Assembly: GCF_003449015.1 (NCBI RefSeq)
Contig: NZ_QRGD01000001.1
Coordinates: 1,134,639-1,198,638 of the forward strand
DNA from: Aureibaculum luteum
Lineage (GTDB): Bacteria; Bacteroidota; Bacteroidia; Flavobacteriales; Flavobacteriaceae
Reading direction: 5' to 3'
Length of the DNA: 64,000 bases
Shown here: one piece after another, positions 1 to 9,374 of the stretch
Position numbering within the stretch: position 1 is the stretch's first letter
How the letters are laid out: each line of letters starts with the position of its first letter
Translations under genes and position numbers: made by a program
Notes under the pieces: model-generated
What the model was told of the DNA's origin: nothing
Seen by the model: the letters and a program-made list of their open reading frames with translations, nothing else
The model's database searches: none

Positions 1-1
1 C

Positions 2-1090
2 TTTGGTAGAGATGTTTTAGAAACAAAAAAGAAAATCCCAGAATGGGATCGGATGATTGTTTTGGCCATGCGTTTTACTTTTATAATAGCATTCGTTTTT
101 ATTGGAATTCAATTCTTTTTTGGACATAGCTATCAAGAAAGGGCATTTATCTTTTTAATGCCCATAATTGCTGTATTCTCTGTACTTACCTATTTTGTGT
201 TAACTAAAATAGAAGGAAAGCATGTTACTTATTTTATTATTGGATCCGTATCTTATTTAACGTTAGCAATTGCGGCATATTTATTAAAAATGGCATTTGA
301 TAATGAACATTTTATGGGTATGCAGCCAAAATTATTAATGTATTTAGGTGCTTTAATAGAAATGTTAATGACTGCCTTATTAATTGGGAATAAGTTAAGA
401 ACATATGAAAAAAATAAAATAAAAATCGAAAATGAACTGATCATAAAAACAAAAGAAATGAATGATCTAAAAATGACCATTTTGCAAACTCAAATGGATC
501 CTCATTTTTTGTACAATTCATTAAATTCTATTAATAACTTTGTATTACAACATGATAAAGAAAAAGCATCAGATTATATTACAAAATTTTCTAGATTAAT
601 ACGAGAAGTACTTAAAAATTCTACAAGTTTAACAATACCATTAGAAGATGATTTAGGCATTTTAGGTTTATATATAAAGCTAGAGCAAATGCGGACGATT
701 GGTGGCTTTGACTATGTTGTAACTATAGATGAAGGTATAAATTTAAGAGATATTCAAGTACCACCATTATTTATGCAACCATATATAGAAAATGCTATTT
801 GGCATGGGTTTAATACAAAAAAGGATTATAAAAGAATTAGCCTTTCCATATACGATGAGGAAGACAATATACGATGTGAAATAATAGACAATGGTGTAGG
901 TATAAAAGAATCACAAGCTAAACGTGCAAAATATAAATCGGATAGAAAACCCTTTGGTTTAAAAGCTTCAGAAGATAGAATAAAGCTCTTACATGAAAAT
1001 CAAAAGGTATATGTAATTATTGAAGATATTTCTGATCATAATAATACGGGTACAAAAGTTACTATCAAATTTCCTAAAAAGATACTTTAA
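2..1090 (+). CDS. LytS/YehU-type sensor histidine kinase, 5' end outside the window
   Basis: Membrane sensor kinase that would phosphorylate a response regulator, probably LytTR type, not seen here. The frame is open to the first base of the window and reads FGRDVLETKKKIPEWDRM before the first Met at 53, so the gene is cut by the window edge and 53 is not its start. About five hydrophobic segments fill the first 115 residues (counted from the Met at 53), resembling the tail of a 7TM-DISM sensor. A short coiled coil follows, then the His_kinase box QMDPHFLYNSLNSI (phospho-acceptor His about 151), and an HATPase part with N box (IENAIWHGF) and G box (DNGVGI). Family assignment is solid; the signal is unknown. 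Confidence 0.9.
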   Translation, partial: FGRDVLETKKKIPEWDRMIVLAMRFTFIIAFVFIGIQFFFGHSYQERAFIFLMPIIAVFSVLTYFVLTKIEGKHVTYFIIGSVSYLTLAIAAYLLKMAFDNEHFMGMQPKLLMYLGALIEMLMTALLIGNKLRTYEKNKIKIENELIIKTKEMNDLKMTILQTQMDPHFLYNSLNSINNFVLQHDKEKASDYITKFSRLIREVLKNSTSLTIPLEDDLGILGLYIKLEQMRTIGGFDYVVTIDEGINLRDIQVPPLFMQPYIENAIWHGFNTKKDYKRISLSIYDEEDNIRCEIIDNGVGIKESQAKRAKYKSDRKPFGLKASEDRIKLLHENQKVYVIIEDISDHNNTGTKVTIKFPKKIL

Positions 1091-1277
1091 CAGGCTTTAA
1101 TCAATTCAAACTAACGTTTTTAGGTATATTTTTATCCTTATTTTGCAATCTTTATTTACCATTTACTGCTAAAATCTTACCGTTTATTAATCTTTTCAGT
1201 TCATTCATTGAATTTAATTCATGCAAACAAAAACATAGCGTAAATTTGAGTTATAAATATAATTACTTGGAAACCCA

Positions 1278-1526
1278 ATGTCTATAACATCATTCTCTAA
1301 ACCATCAGATGCTGACGTATTAAGCAATGTAGACACTAAAGGAAAAGTATTAGGTTTTGTAGATGAAGGTATGGTATTGCAAAATGCAGATGAGACGCGA
1401 TATGTTAGGACGGTTAAAATAAAATTGGACGAAGAAGAAGTAATACAAAACATTGTGTATATAAAAACGGGGACTGATTGGGTTTTTAAAAAAACAGAAA
1501 CCATTGCTGTAATTTCACATCCATAA
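1278..1526 (+). CDS. Small hypothetical protein (82 aa)
   Basis: Not recognised. Predicted soluble, acidic, mostly short beta-strand-like segments (VLGFVDEGMVLQ, YVRTVKIKLDEEE, NIVYIKTGTDWVF), with no signal peptide or Cys motif. It stands alone between the kinase and porZ, followed by a good terminator at about 1592-1630, so it is probably its own transcription unit. The opposite strand also has an open frame here (1214-1504), but the plus frame has the more protein-like composition and the terminator is correctly placed for it. Function unknown. Confidence 0.6.
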   Translation: MSITSFSKPSDADVLSNVDTKGKVLGFVDEGMVLQNADETRYVRTVKIKLDEEEVIQNIVYIKTGTDWVFKKTETIAVISHP

Positions 1527-1591
1527 AAAACAAAGAGACTGATTCGTATAAGGGAAAATTACTATGAAAAGGAATGATTTAAAGTTATTCC

Positions 1592-1630
1592 AAAAAAACC
1601 TCAAAATGCTATTAATTTGAGGTTTTTTTA
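1592..1630 (+). terminator. Rho-independent terminator after the small hypothetical gene
   Basis: Inverted repeat AACCTCAAA / TTTGAGGTT with an 8-9 nt loop, followed by a run of seven T. It lies 65 bp after the stop of the 82-aa gene and isolates it from porZ. Confidence 0.8.
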
Positions 1631-1713
1631 TGCCTTTTTTAGAAAATTGTAAGAATTCAAAATTGTTTTTGTTCTAGTTATTATTGAATATCTTTGGCAG
1701 AAATCTATTCGTA

Positions 1714-4050
1714 ATGATAAAGAGATTAATTTTCTTATTTGTGTTGATGTCTAACTTGCCCAGTTGGTCACAAACTGATTTTAGTTCAAATTGGGAAGAT
1801 TTTTACTCGTATAACAATGTAAAAGATTTTATTAAGGTAGAATCAAAAATATATGCAGTAACTGATAATGCTGTATTTATTTATGATACAGTAACCCAGG
1901 AAATTGAAAAATTATCTTCCGTTCAAGGGTTGTCCGGAGAAACTACATCTAGCATTTATTATAGTGATATTCATAAAAAACTAGTTATAGGCTATCAAAA
2001 TGGCTTATTAGAAATAGTTGATGACAAGGGTAAAATTACCTTGGCTACAGATATTCAACGTCTAAGTATTACAGGAGAGAAAGGGATAAATCAGATCACA
2101 GAATATAATGATAAGCTCTATTTTTCTACACCATTTGCAATTGTCGTTTATGATATTGATAAATTAGAATATCAAGATACTTATTTCATAGGCAATAATT
2201 CTTCAACAGAGAACATAAATCAAATTGCCGTTTATAACAATGTGATTTATGCGGCCACTGAAAGTGGAATTTATACGGCAGATGTTAATAGTAATAGTTT
2301 GATTGATTTTAATAACTGGCAGCAACCACAAGGTGACTTTTTAGGCGATTTTAAAACAATAACGGTTTTTAATAATGAATTATTTACATCAAAACTTAGT
2401 GGATTTTATAAAATTATTGGAATGGGTTTACAGTTGATTAATTTTTTACCTGATACTATTTTACAAATAAAAGCTTCTGAGAATTATATTACAGTGACAA
2501 CTCAAAAATCTGCTTATGTTTATAATTCAGCATTGTCACAAGAAGTAGTTGCAAATACTACAGTAGAATATGATTATATTTTACAAGCTGCTTTTGCAGA
2601 AAATAATTCCATTTATCTAGGCACAACGGAATTTGGAATTTTAAACCGGAGCTTTTCAAATGGTATCGAACACAATGAAATCCATCCGCAGGGTCCAATT
2701 TCAAACGATATATTTTCGATTACTTCAGAAAATGATCACATCTGGGTCGTTTATGGTGGGTATAACGATGCCTTTACGCCACAACAGAGTGAACGTCCAA
2801 TTAGTCATTTTAATGGCTCAGACTGGGTTAATATACCCTACAGCAGTATAGCTCCTGTGAGAGATTTAGTACACGTAACGGTAGATCCTGATAATATAGA
2901 AAAAGCGTATGTCAGTTCATTCGGACAAACATCTGCAGGTCAACTCGGTGCCACGGGTGGAATTTTAGTCGTAGAAAATGATGAAATAACAACTTTTTGG
3001 AATCAAACCAACAGTGGGTTAGAAGATTTAGCTCCAGATAATCTTAATTACAGTAGTGTTCGAATTAATGGTACTGCATTTGATAATCGTGGAAATTTTT
3101 GGGTAAGCAATTCTTGGGTAAACAACAGATTAAAAAAAAGAAGCCCTAGTGGTGCTTGGGGCGAATTTGATTTAAGTTCAATTATTACCAATGGTGCTTT
3201 TGGGTTAACCGAGCTAATTGTTGATAGAACTGGTAGTATTTGGATGGGCTCTAGACGTAATGGTGTGCTAGTTTATAATGAATCAGGTGATAGAAAAAGA
3301 GCGTTAGTTACAGAAACTAATAAAGGCTCTTTACCTGATCCAAATGTTAGAACGCTGGCTGTTGATCGTAACAACAGAATTTGGATTGGTACAAAAAAAG
3401 GTCTGGTCGTTTATTTTAATGCAGGTAGTGTTTTTGACGATGCTATTTACGATGCTTCTTCAATAGTTGTTGATGACGATGGTATTGCTAAAAAATTATT
3501 AGGAGATCAATCTGTAAGTTCTATTGCTATTGATGGGGCTGATAACAAATGGTTTGGTACTGATACGGGTGGAGTGCTTGGTACAAATTCATCAGGGCAA
3601 GAGACTTTATTCAATTTTAATAAGAATAATTCACCTATACCGTCTAATAAAATTATTAAAATTAAAGTGGATAATAGTAACGGTAAAGTGTTTATTGCAA
3701 CAGATAAAGGCTTGGTGGCTTTCAATAATAATGTAGCTCCATTTGGAGAGAGTTTGGGCGAAGTATACGCTTATCCAAATCCTGTTAAAAAAGAACATTC
3801 TTTTGTTACTATTGATGGTAGAAATGGTACGCATTTACCTAGAGGAACTAATGTAAAAATTTTAGATGCCTCTGGGCGATTGGTTCATGAGACCAACGTA
3901 ATTGAAGGTCAAGAATTAAAAGGAGGTAAAGTAATTTGGAACAAAACTAATTTGGCTGGCAGAAAAGTTGCTTCGGGTATTTATATAGTGCTTCTAACAA
4001 TTCCAGACAAGTCAGAAACTTCAATTACTAAAATAGCTATAATTAATTAA
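1714..4050 (+). CDS. porZ: PorZ, type IX secretion system beta-propeller protein
   Basis: Cell-surface component of the type IX secretion system attachment machinery; in Porphyromonas gingivalis PorZ delivers anionic LPS to the PorU sortase. The protein (778 aa) has a signal peptide (MIKRLIFLFVLMSNLPSWSQ), two groups of propeller repeats with typical phrases (FSTPFAIVVYDIDKLEYQ, RIWIGTKKGLVVYFN, NKWFGTDTGGVLG), and a C-terminal T9SS type A sorting domain (YPNPVKKEHSFVTI ... LAGRKVASGIYIVLL). I start at the ATG at 1714 because the signal peptide begins there; the frame extends up to a TTG at 1684. It ends one base before recO, an arrangement common in Flavobacteriia. Confidence 0.92.
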   Translation: MIKRLIFLFVLMSNLPSWSQTDFSSNWEDFYSYNNVKDFIKVESKIYAVTDNAVFIYDTVTQEIEKLSSVQGLSGETTSSIYYSDIHKKLVIGYQNGLLEIVDDKGKITLATDIQRLSITGEKGINQITEYNDKLYFSTPFAIVVYDIDKLEYQDTYFIGNNSSTENINQIAVYNNVIYAATESGIYTADVNSNSLIDFNNWQQPQGDFLGDFKTITVFNNELFTSKLSGFYKIIGMGLQLINFLPDTILQIKASENYITVTTQKSAYVYNSALSQEVVANTTVEYDYILQAAFAENNSIYLGTTEFGILNRSFSNGIEHNEIHPQGPISNDIFSITSENDHIWVVYGGYNDAFTPQQSERPISHFNGSDWVNIPYSSIAPVRDLVHVTVDPDNIEKAYVSSFGQTSAGQLGATGGILVVENDEITTFWNQTNSGLEDLAPDNLNYSSVRINGTAFDNRGNFWVSNSWVNNRLKKRSPSGAWGEFDLSSIITNGAFGLTELIVDRTGSIWMGSRRNGVLVYNESGDRKRALVTETNKGSLPDPNVRTLAVDRNNRIWIGTKKGLVVYFNAGSVFDDAIYDASSIVVDDDGIAKKLLGDQSVSSIAIDGADNKWFGTDTGGVLGTNSSGQETLFNFNKNNSPIPSNKIIKIKVDNSNGKVFIATDKGLVAFNNNVAPFGESLGEVYAYPNPVKKEHSFVTIDGRNGTHLPRGTNVKILDASGRLVHETNVIEGQELKGGKVIWNKTNLAGRKVASGIYIVLLTIPDKSETSITKIAIIN

Positions 4051-4051
4051 A

Positions 4052-4765
4052 ATGCTAATTACAAGCAAAGCAATTGTACTTAACGCCATTAAATATGGCG
4101 ACTACGATCTTATTGTAAAATGCTATACAGAGCAAGGATTAAGGTCTTATATGGTTAAACGAATTTTTAAAGCAACAAAAGGTAAGTTAGCTCCTGCATT
4201 TTTTCAACCCCTAACGCAATTAGAAATAACGGCTAATTATAATAGTAACAGAACATTACATTTTATAAAAGAGGCTAAAATTAGTACACCATATACCACA
4301 ATTCACAATAACGTTATTAAACAAACCATGATGGTTTTTTTATCTGAAGTACTCTCTCATGCGTTAAAGGAAGAAGAAGAAAATCAGTCGTTATTTAGTT
4401 ATTTAGAAACCGCCTTTCAATGGTTAGATAACCATTCAGAAACACCCAATTTTCATTTGGTGTTTTTGATGAATCTCACTAAATATTTAGGGTTCTATCC
4501 TGAAAAAGGTAACCAATTTTTGTATTTCGATTTGAATGAAGGTAAATTCACAAATCACATTATATCAAACCTATACATTTCTGGTAAAAATTTAGATTAT
4601 TTTAAAGCACTACTCGGCACAAATTTTGATATAGAGAATGAGCTAAAACTTAATAAAACGAATAGACACGAATTACTAGAAATTCTAATCCAATATTTTG
4701 AATTACATTTACCAGGATTTAGAAAACCGAGATCTTTAGAAGTTTTAAAAGCTGTGTTTAACTAG
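4052..4765 (+). CDS. recO: DNA repair protein RecO
   Basis: Recombination mediator of the RecFOR pathway that helps load RecA at gapped DNA. The 237-aa length fits. The N-terminal OB-fold shows the family signature (AIVLNAIKYGDYDLIVKCYTE, then LRSYMVKRI), followed by the helical C-terminal domain (HLVFLMNLTKYLGFYPE). The zinc-binding cysteines of some RecO proteins are absent, as often in Bacteroidota. It starts one base after porZ stops, so the two are surely co-transcribed. An 11-bp tandem duplication (TAGGCCTTTAA twice, 4763-4784) starts at the stop codon. Confidence 0.95.
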   Translation: MLITSKAIVLNAIKYGDYDLIVKCYTEQGLRSYMVKRIFKATKGKLAPAFFQPLTQLEITANYNSNRTLHFIKEAKISTPYTTIHNNVIKQTMMVFLSEVLSHALKEEEENQSLFSYLETAFQWLDNHSETPNFHLVFLMNLTKYLGFYPEKGNQFLYFDLNEGKFTNHIISNLYISGKNLDYFKALLGTNFDIENELKLNKTNRHELLEILIQYFELHLPGFRKPRSLEVLKAVFN

Positions 4766-4845
4766 GCCTTTAATAGGCCTTTAATAAAATTATAATCAAT
4801 CTATATTAACAAATTAAAACAAATAGGTTGGTAAAATTAATAGAG

Positions 4846-7293
4846 ATGAAGCGTTTTTTATTACTTATTTTAATCTTTTCTTATTTTACTTCAAATGCAC
4901 AAACAATTACTGTTTTAGATGAAGAAAGCAGGTTCCCAATTTCTAATGTGGCCATTTTTAATGAAAATAAAACAAAACATGTAGTTTCAGATAAAGATGG
5001 AAAGGCAGATCTTTCTATTTTTAAATTTAATGACATTTTATCTTTTACTCATTTTTCATATATAGAATATGAAGTTTTAAAACGGCAAATTACAACTGAT
5101 AAAATTATTTTAAAAAGTACTGAACACACTTTAGATGAGGTTTTCTTATCTACATCAAAAAGTAAAGAATCACGTAATCGAATTGCGGAACAAATAGATG
5201 TTTTTTCAATAAAAGATATTCAAAAAATTTCTCCACAGACTTCGGCAGATTTGTTAGCTGAAATGCCTGGTATAAAAGTACAAAAATCACAGTTTGGTGG
5301 TGGAAGTCCTGTATTACGAGGTATGGAATCAAATAGAGTGTTATTGGTGGTTGATGGTGTTCGTATGAACAATGCCATTTACAGAAAAGGACATTTACAA
5401 AATTCTATTACGGTATCGCCAACAATGTTAGAGAGAACTGAAGTAATATTTGGTCCTTCGTCCGTTATTTATGGGTCTGATGCTTTAGGAGGGGTAATTC
5501 ATTATTATACCAGAAAACCAACTTTAAGCAATAAGCCTAATGTAAATGGTGCTGGTTTAATGAGGTATAGTACGGTAAACAATGAATTTACTGTACAAGC
5601 GGGAGTAGAACTCTCTTTGAAAAAAATAGCGAGTTACACGAGTATTTCTCACAGTAAGTTTGGTGATTTAATGATGGGAAAAAGTCGAAATCATGGTTTT
5701 GATGATTGGGGTAAAGTAACTGAATTTTCCAATAATTCAGATAATTATTATAGTGAAACACCAATAGCTAATTCTAATCCCAATTTGCAAAAGAATACAG
5801 GATTTGATCAAACTGATTTTTTACAAAAATTACTTATTCCGCTTACTGATAAATCAAGTTTGAGTATAAATTTACAATACAGTACTACTTCTGATATTCC
5901 GCGTTTTGATAGGTTAACAGAAAGGAGAGATGGCGAGTTGCGATATGCAGAGTGGTATTATGGGCCACAAAGTAGATTTATGGTATCCACTCAATTGGAG
6001 CTCAACCCAGAAAAAAAATGGATGAACCATGGTTTAATTACATTGGCTTATCAAGATATAGAAGAATCTCGTATCGACAGAAAATTTAACAGTCTAGATA
6101 GGTCTTATAAAACAGAAAATGTAGATATTTTTAGCTTAAATGCAGACTTTTCTGTGCCCTTAACAAAAACAAAAGATCGTATTTTATCTTATGGAGGTGA
6201 ACTTACGCATAATGATGTGGGCTCTAACCCTGAAGGAAAAACGTTGGCTGTTAGTGGGAATACAATTACAGGTTATTCAGGTACTTTTGCTGTACAATCT
6301 AGGTATGCGGATGGTGGAAGTACGTATTCTACAGCTGCTACCTATGTAAATTATCGTCAAGATATTAGTAAGACTTCCACGTTAAATTCAGGAATTCGTT
6401 TTACGTATACAAATTTAGCGGCTACTTGGATAGATGATACTTTTTTTACGTTGCCAGATAATGATATCACTATTGATAATTCAGCAGTAACAGCAACATT
6501 TGGGTACATCTTTAAACCGGTTACTAATTGGCAATTTAATGGTGTTTTATCCTCTGGGTTTCGTTCACCAAACTTAGATGATACCGGTAAAGTACGCGAA
6601 AAATCAGGAGATGTTACGGTACCGAACATTAATCTAAAACCTGAATATGCCTACAATGCGGAATTGGGGATTTTAAAATATTTTAACAAGAAAAAATTCT
6701 ATGTTAGCGGAACGGTTTATTATACATTGTTAGACAATTATATTACTCGTGAAGGTTTTATGTTAAACGGTAATACAACGATGATATATGAAGGAGAAGA
6801 GGCTAATATCGTTGCTAATGTAAATAAAGATCAAGCCTATATTTATGGAGGAACATTTGATGTAAAAGGTACAATTTCTGACCATTTAAGTACACGAGCT
6901 TCGGTAACGTATACCAAAGGTAAGGCGTATGATACTGAAGAGCCGTTATCGTCTATTCCCCCGTTATTTGGCATGGTAGAATTAAGTCACGAAAAAGGTA
7001 GATTTAATAGTAGTATCGATTTTAAATTTAATGGTAGAAAAAGACCAGAGGACTATAATATTACGGAAGATATTGACCGTTATGATGAAACACCTTATTT
7101 AGCGGAAACAGATTCTTATTATGGTACACCAGCTTGGACAACCTTAAATATTAACTCAAAATACAAGCTTTCGAAAAACTTAGATTTTATGGTTGCTATT
7201 GACAATATTTTTGACAACCATTATAAAGAGTTTGCCTCTGGTATTAGTGCTCCTGGGCGTAATTTTTCTTTTACGTTGTTGGGGAATTTTTAA
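4846..7293 (+). CDS. TonB-dependent outer-membrane receptor with carboxypeptidase-like N-domain
   Basis: 815-aa outer-membrane gated channel. Order: signal peptide (MKRFLLLILIFSYFTSNAQ), a CarboxypepD_reg-like domain (about 20-95), a plug domain (about 100-230, with PGIKVQKSQFGGGSPVLRGM and VDGVRMNNAIYRKGHLQ), and a beta-barrel ending in an aromatic residue (FTLLGNF). The plug and the GMESNRVLLVVDGVRMNNA segment recall haem/vitamin B12-type receptors, but no ligand can be assigned. The true start is the ATG at 4846; the frame opens earlier at a TTG (4828). It follows recO by 80 bp, as in several flavobacteria. Confidence 0.9.
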   Translation: MKRFLLLILIFSYFTSNAQTITVLDEESRFPISNVAIFNENKTKHVVSDKDGKADLSIFKFNDILSFTHFSYIEYEVLKRQITTDKIILKSTEHTLDEVFLSTSKSKESRNRIAEQIDVFSIKDIQKISPQTSADLLAEMPGIKVQKSQFGGGSPVLRGMESNRVLLVVDGVRMNNAIYRKGHLQNSITVSPTMLERTEVIFGPSSVIYGSDALGGVIHYYTRKPTLSNKPNVNGAGLMRYSTVNNEFTVQAGVELSLKKIASYTSISHSKFGDLMMGKSRNHGFDDWGKVTEFSNNSDNYYSETPIANSNPNLQKNTGFDQTDFLQKLLIPLTDKSSLSINLQYSTTSDIPRFDRLTERRDGELRYAEWYYGPQSRFMVSTQLELNPEKKWMNHGLITLAYQDIEESRIDRKFNSLDRSYKTENVDIFSLNADFSVPLTKTKDRILSYGGELTHNDVGSNPEGKTLAVSGNTITGYSGTFAVQSRYADGGSTYSTAATYVNYRQDISKTSTLNSGIRFTYTNLAATWIDDTFFTLPDNDITIDNSAVTATFGYIFKPVTNWQFNGVLSSGFRSPNLDDTGKVREKSGDVTVPNINLKPEYAYNAELGILKYFNKKKFYVSGTVYYTLLDNYITREGFMLNGNTTMIYEGEEANIVANVNKDQAYIYGGTFDVKGTISDHLSTRASVTYTKGKAYDTEEPLSSIPPLFGMVELSHEKGRFNSSIDFKFNGRKRPEDYNITEDIDRYDETPYLAETDSYYGTPAWTTLNINSKYKLSKNLDFMVAIDNIFDNHYKEFASGISAPGRNFSFTLLGNF

Positions 7294-7313
7294 GTTATTA
7301 TAAATTCAAAGAC

Positions 7314-7347
7314 TTGTTTTCTTCTAAAGAATTAATGACTATATTTG
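7314..7347 (+). promoter_or_regulatory. Flavobacterial-type promoter for the single-domain response regulator
   Basis: A -33-like TTG at 7314-7316 and a perfect TAnnTTTG -7 element (TATATTTG, 7340-7347) with a 23-bp spacer, 81 bp before the ATG at 7428. The consensus is that published for Flavobacterium; the assignment here is by eye. Confidence 0.5.
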
Positions 7348-7427
7348 TAAGTGTCGCTTAACATATTTAACAATACCTATCACTTATATTCTTTTTTAGC
7401 TCTGTTAAGTAGGCTTTTTATATCTCT

Positions 7428-7943
7428 ATGAAAAATAATCTAACAGATAAATCTCTTGAAAATTGCAATAATATATTAATAGTTGAAGACAATCAATTGT
7501 TATCAGATGCAATTGAAATGATGATAAAATTATTGCCTGTAAAAGATTCATTACCAACGTTTCAAATTCAAAAAGCTTTTGATTATGAAAAAGCAGTGGT
7601 TAAAATTTTAGAAATCTCAAATCAAGGACATTTAAATACTGTTATTTTAGACATTAATCTCGGTAAGTCAAAAAAAGGTGAACGAAAGTCAGGTCGAGAA
7701 TTGGGTGTTTTAATAAGAAAGCATGCTCCAAAAACCAAAATCATTGTTTTTACATCTCATAGTGATGAACTTGAAATAAATTCAATTTTAAAAAATATTA
7801 ATCCTGAAGGATTTTTAATCAAAGATGGTCGTACTGATCATAATTTGTTCCAAGAAGTAATATTAAAAGTGATTAATGGAGAAACTTATTATTGTGATAC
7901 AGTTTTAAATGTAATGAGCAATATAAAAATCCGAAATAAGTAA
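7428..7943 (+). CDS. Single-domain response regulator (receiver only)
   Basis: 171-aa receiver domain with no output domain. It shows the acidic pocket (ILIVEDNQ), the phospho-acceptor Asp in VILDINLG, the conserved Thr/Ser in IIVFTSHSDE, and the Lys in EGFLIKDGRTD. The insertion after the Asp (GKSKKGERKSGRELG) matches response regulators paired with TPR-type histidine kinases in this phylum, which normally carry a LuxR-type HTH. Here the protein stops about 25 residues after the receiver (NVMSNIKIRNK), so it may signal by protein contact or be a regulator that lost its HTH. A second regulator of the same subtype with a C-terminal domain is at 57001. No kinase gene is adjacent. Confidence 0.85.
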   Translation: MKNNLTDKSLENCNNILIVEDNQLLSDAIEMMIKLLPVKDSLPTFQIQKAFDYEKAVVKILEISNQGHLNTVILDINLGKSKKGERKSGRELGVLIRKHAPKTKIIVFTSHSDELEINSILKNINPEGFLIKDGRTDHNLFQEVILKVINGETYYCDTVLNVMSNIKIRNK

Positions 7944-7981
7944 TTTATTTCAACTTGTTGGAGAATTAAAATAGAGTAATA

Positions 7982-9334
7982 ATGTATAGATTTTTAACCC
8001 TTTTAGGATGTTTTTGTGTGTTATTTTCATGTAAAATGAGTAAAACTAACGTAAATGATATTTCAATTGAATTAACTAAAACTGATAATGACTCTATAGC
8101 TTTTGATAATTTTTATTCAATAAAAATGGTATCTTCATTATATAATTTTAATCCAAAATTTTACCAATCTCAATTTGAATATAAAAATATACCTAATGTA
8201 GATTCACTATTGATTTCAACATTAGTTCAAGACTATAATAAATTTAAGTATGACTTATATAAGTTAGGTTTCCTTGATAGCTTGTCTCCCAGAATAGATA
8301 GCTTAATTGAAAAGAAGAAACCAGCTTTGAACGTTCAAGCTATTGTAACCTATTTTTCTAACGGTAAACAGACTGTTATTTTTGATGAAAATAATAATAA
8401 AGATTTTTCAGATGACCAGGTTTTAACTTTTAATGAAAATTATTATTTAGAGTATAAAGATCAGAGAATCGATACTAATTTACCTGTTCAAAATCTTAAT
8501 CTAAGATTAGAAATAAACGACAGTATTATTTTTCAAAAGCGAAAAGTTATTATTTACCCTAGTGCATATTCTTACTATACGGGTTCTTTAAGCAATGATG
8601 AGGTAATAAATAAATCTAGAATTCATTTTAAATTTAAAGATTATTGGAAAGGTAAGTTTAGTTACCAAGACAAAAAATACGATTTAGCCATACAAGGTTT
8701 TCATCCTCGTTATTTAACGTTTCTTATAAAACCAGATTCATTTTCTTTTAGCAAAACGTCTTCAGAGTATAATGCGAATTTCACTTACAAATTAAAAGAT
8801 ACTATACAGCTGAATAATGATTACTTTGTTTTAGATACTATAAAACAAGATATGTTCGCTTTAAAATTAAAAAAACTTGATTCTTTAAAGGAATTTTTCA
8901 GTGATAAAATGGGTTATAAACTCAAAGACTATCAGTTGTTAGATTTGAATAATGTTCCATTTTCAGTTGATAGTGCTTTAAAAGAAAAAGATTATGTTCT
9001 ATTAGATTTCTGGGGAACATGGTGTTTGCCTTGTATAGCGTTAACTCCGCAATTGAAACGCCTTTTTGATACGTTTGAAAATTTAAATATAGTAGGCATT
9101 GCTACGGATAGAGATATAGCCTCTGTTAAGGATTATGTAAAGAAAAACGATATTAGCTGGAAGAATACATTCAACGATGCCTCACCTAAGGGAATTAAAA
9201 GAGATTTAAGAATCTCAGCATATCCAACGTTTATATTAATTGATAATAACCGCAATATAGTATATCGGGGTGTTGGTAAGTTAGCCTTAAATGAAATAGA
9301 AGAGATAATTAACAAAAAAACCCGAAACAAGTAG
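7982..9334 (+). CDS. TlpA-family thioredoxin-like lipoprotein
   Basis: Secreted thiol-disulfide oxidoreductase of 450 aa. The signal ends in a lipobox (FCVLFSC), so it is probably a periplasmic-facing lipoprotein. Residues 25-310 are an unrecognised domain rich in Lys, Asp and Tyr; residues 320-445 are a thioredoxin fold with active site WCLPC (in DFWGTWCLPCIALTPQL) and the cis-Pro loop YPTFILID. Such proteins keep Cys residues of exported proteins reduced or isomerise them. It follows the response regulator by 38 bp. Its last codons and 3' flank recur, decayed, at about 12966-13050. Confidence 0.85.
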   Translation: MYRFLTLLGCFCVLFSCKMSKTNVNDISIELTKTDNDSIAFDNFYSIKMVSSLYNFNPKFYQSQFEYKNIPNVDSLLISTLVQDYNKFKYDLYKLGFLDSLSPRIDSLIEKKKPALNVQAIVTYFSNGKQTVIFDENNNKDFSDDQVLTFNENYYLEYKDQRIDTNLPVQNLNLRLEINDSIIFQKRKVIIYPSAYSYYTGSLSNDEVINKSRIHFKFKDYWKGKFSYQDKKYDLAIQGFHPRYLTFLIKPDSFSFSKTSSEYNANFTYKLKDTIQLNNDYFVLDTIKQDMFALKLKKLDSLKEFFSDKMGYKLKDYQLLDLNNVPFSVDSALKEKDYVLLDFWGTWCLPCIALTPQLKRLFDTFENLNIVGIATDRDIASVKDYVKKNDISWKNTFNDASPKGIKRDLRISAYPTFILIDNNRNIVYRGVGKLALNEIEEIINKKTRNK

Positions 9335-9374
9335 CATTCAGCAAAATGGTATTCAAAAAGATTTTGAGAATTAA

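Noticed and set aside
1684-1713. Upstream TTG start for porZ
   Set aside because: The ten extra residues precede a complete signal peptide that starts at the ATG at 1714.
4828-4845. Upstream TTG start for the TonB receptor
   Set aside because: The signal peptide starts at the ATG at 4846; the extra six residues add nothing.
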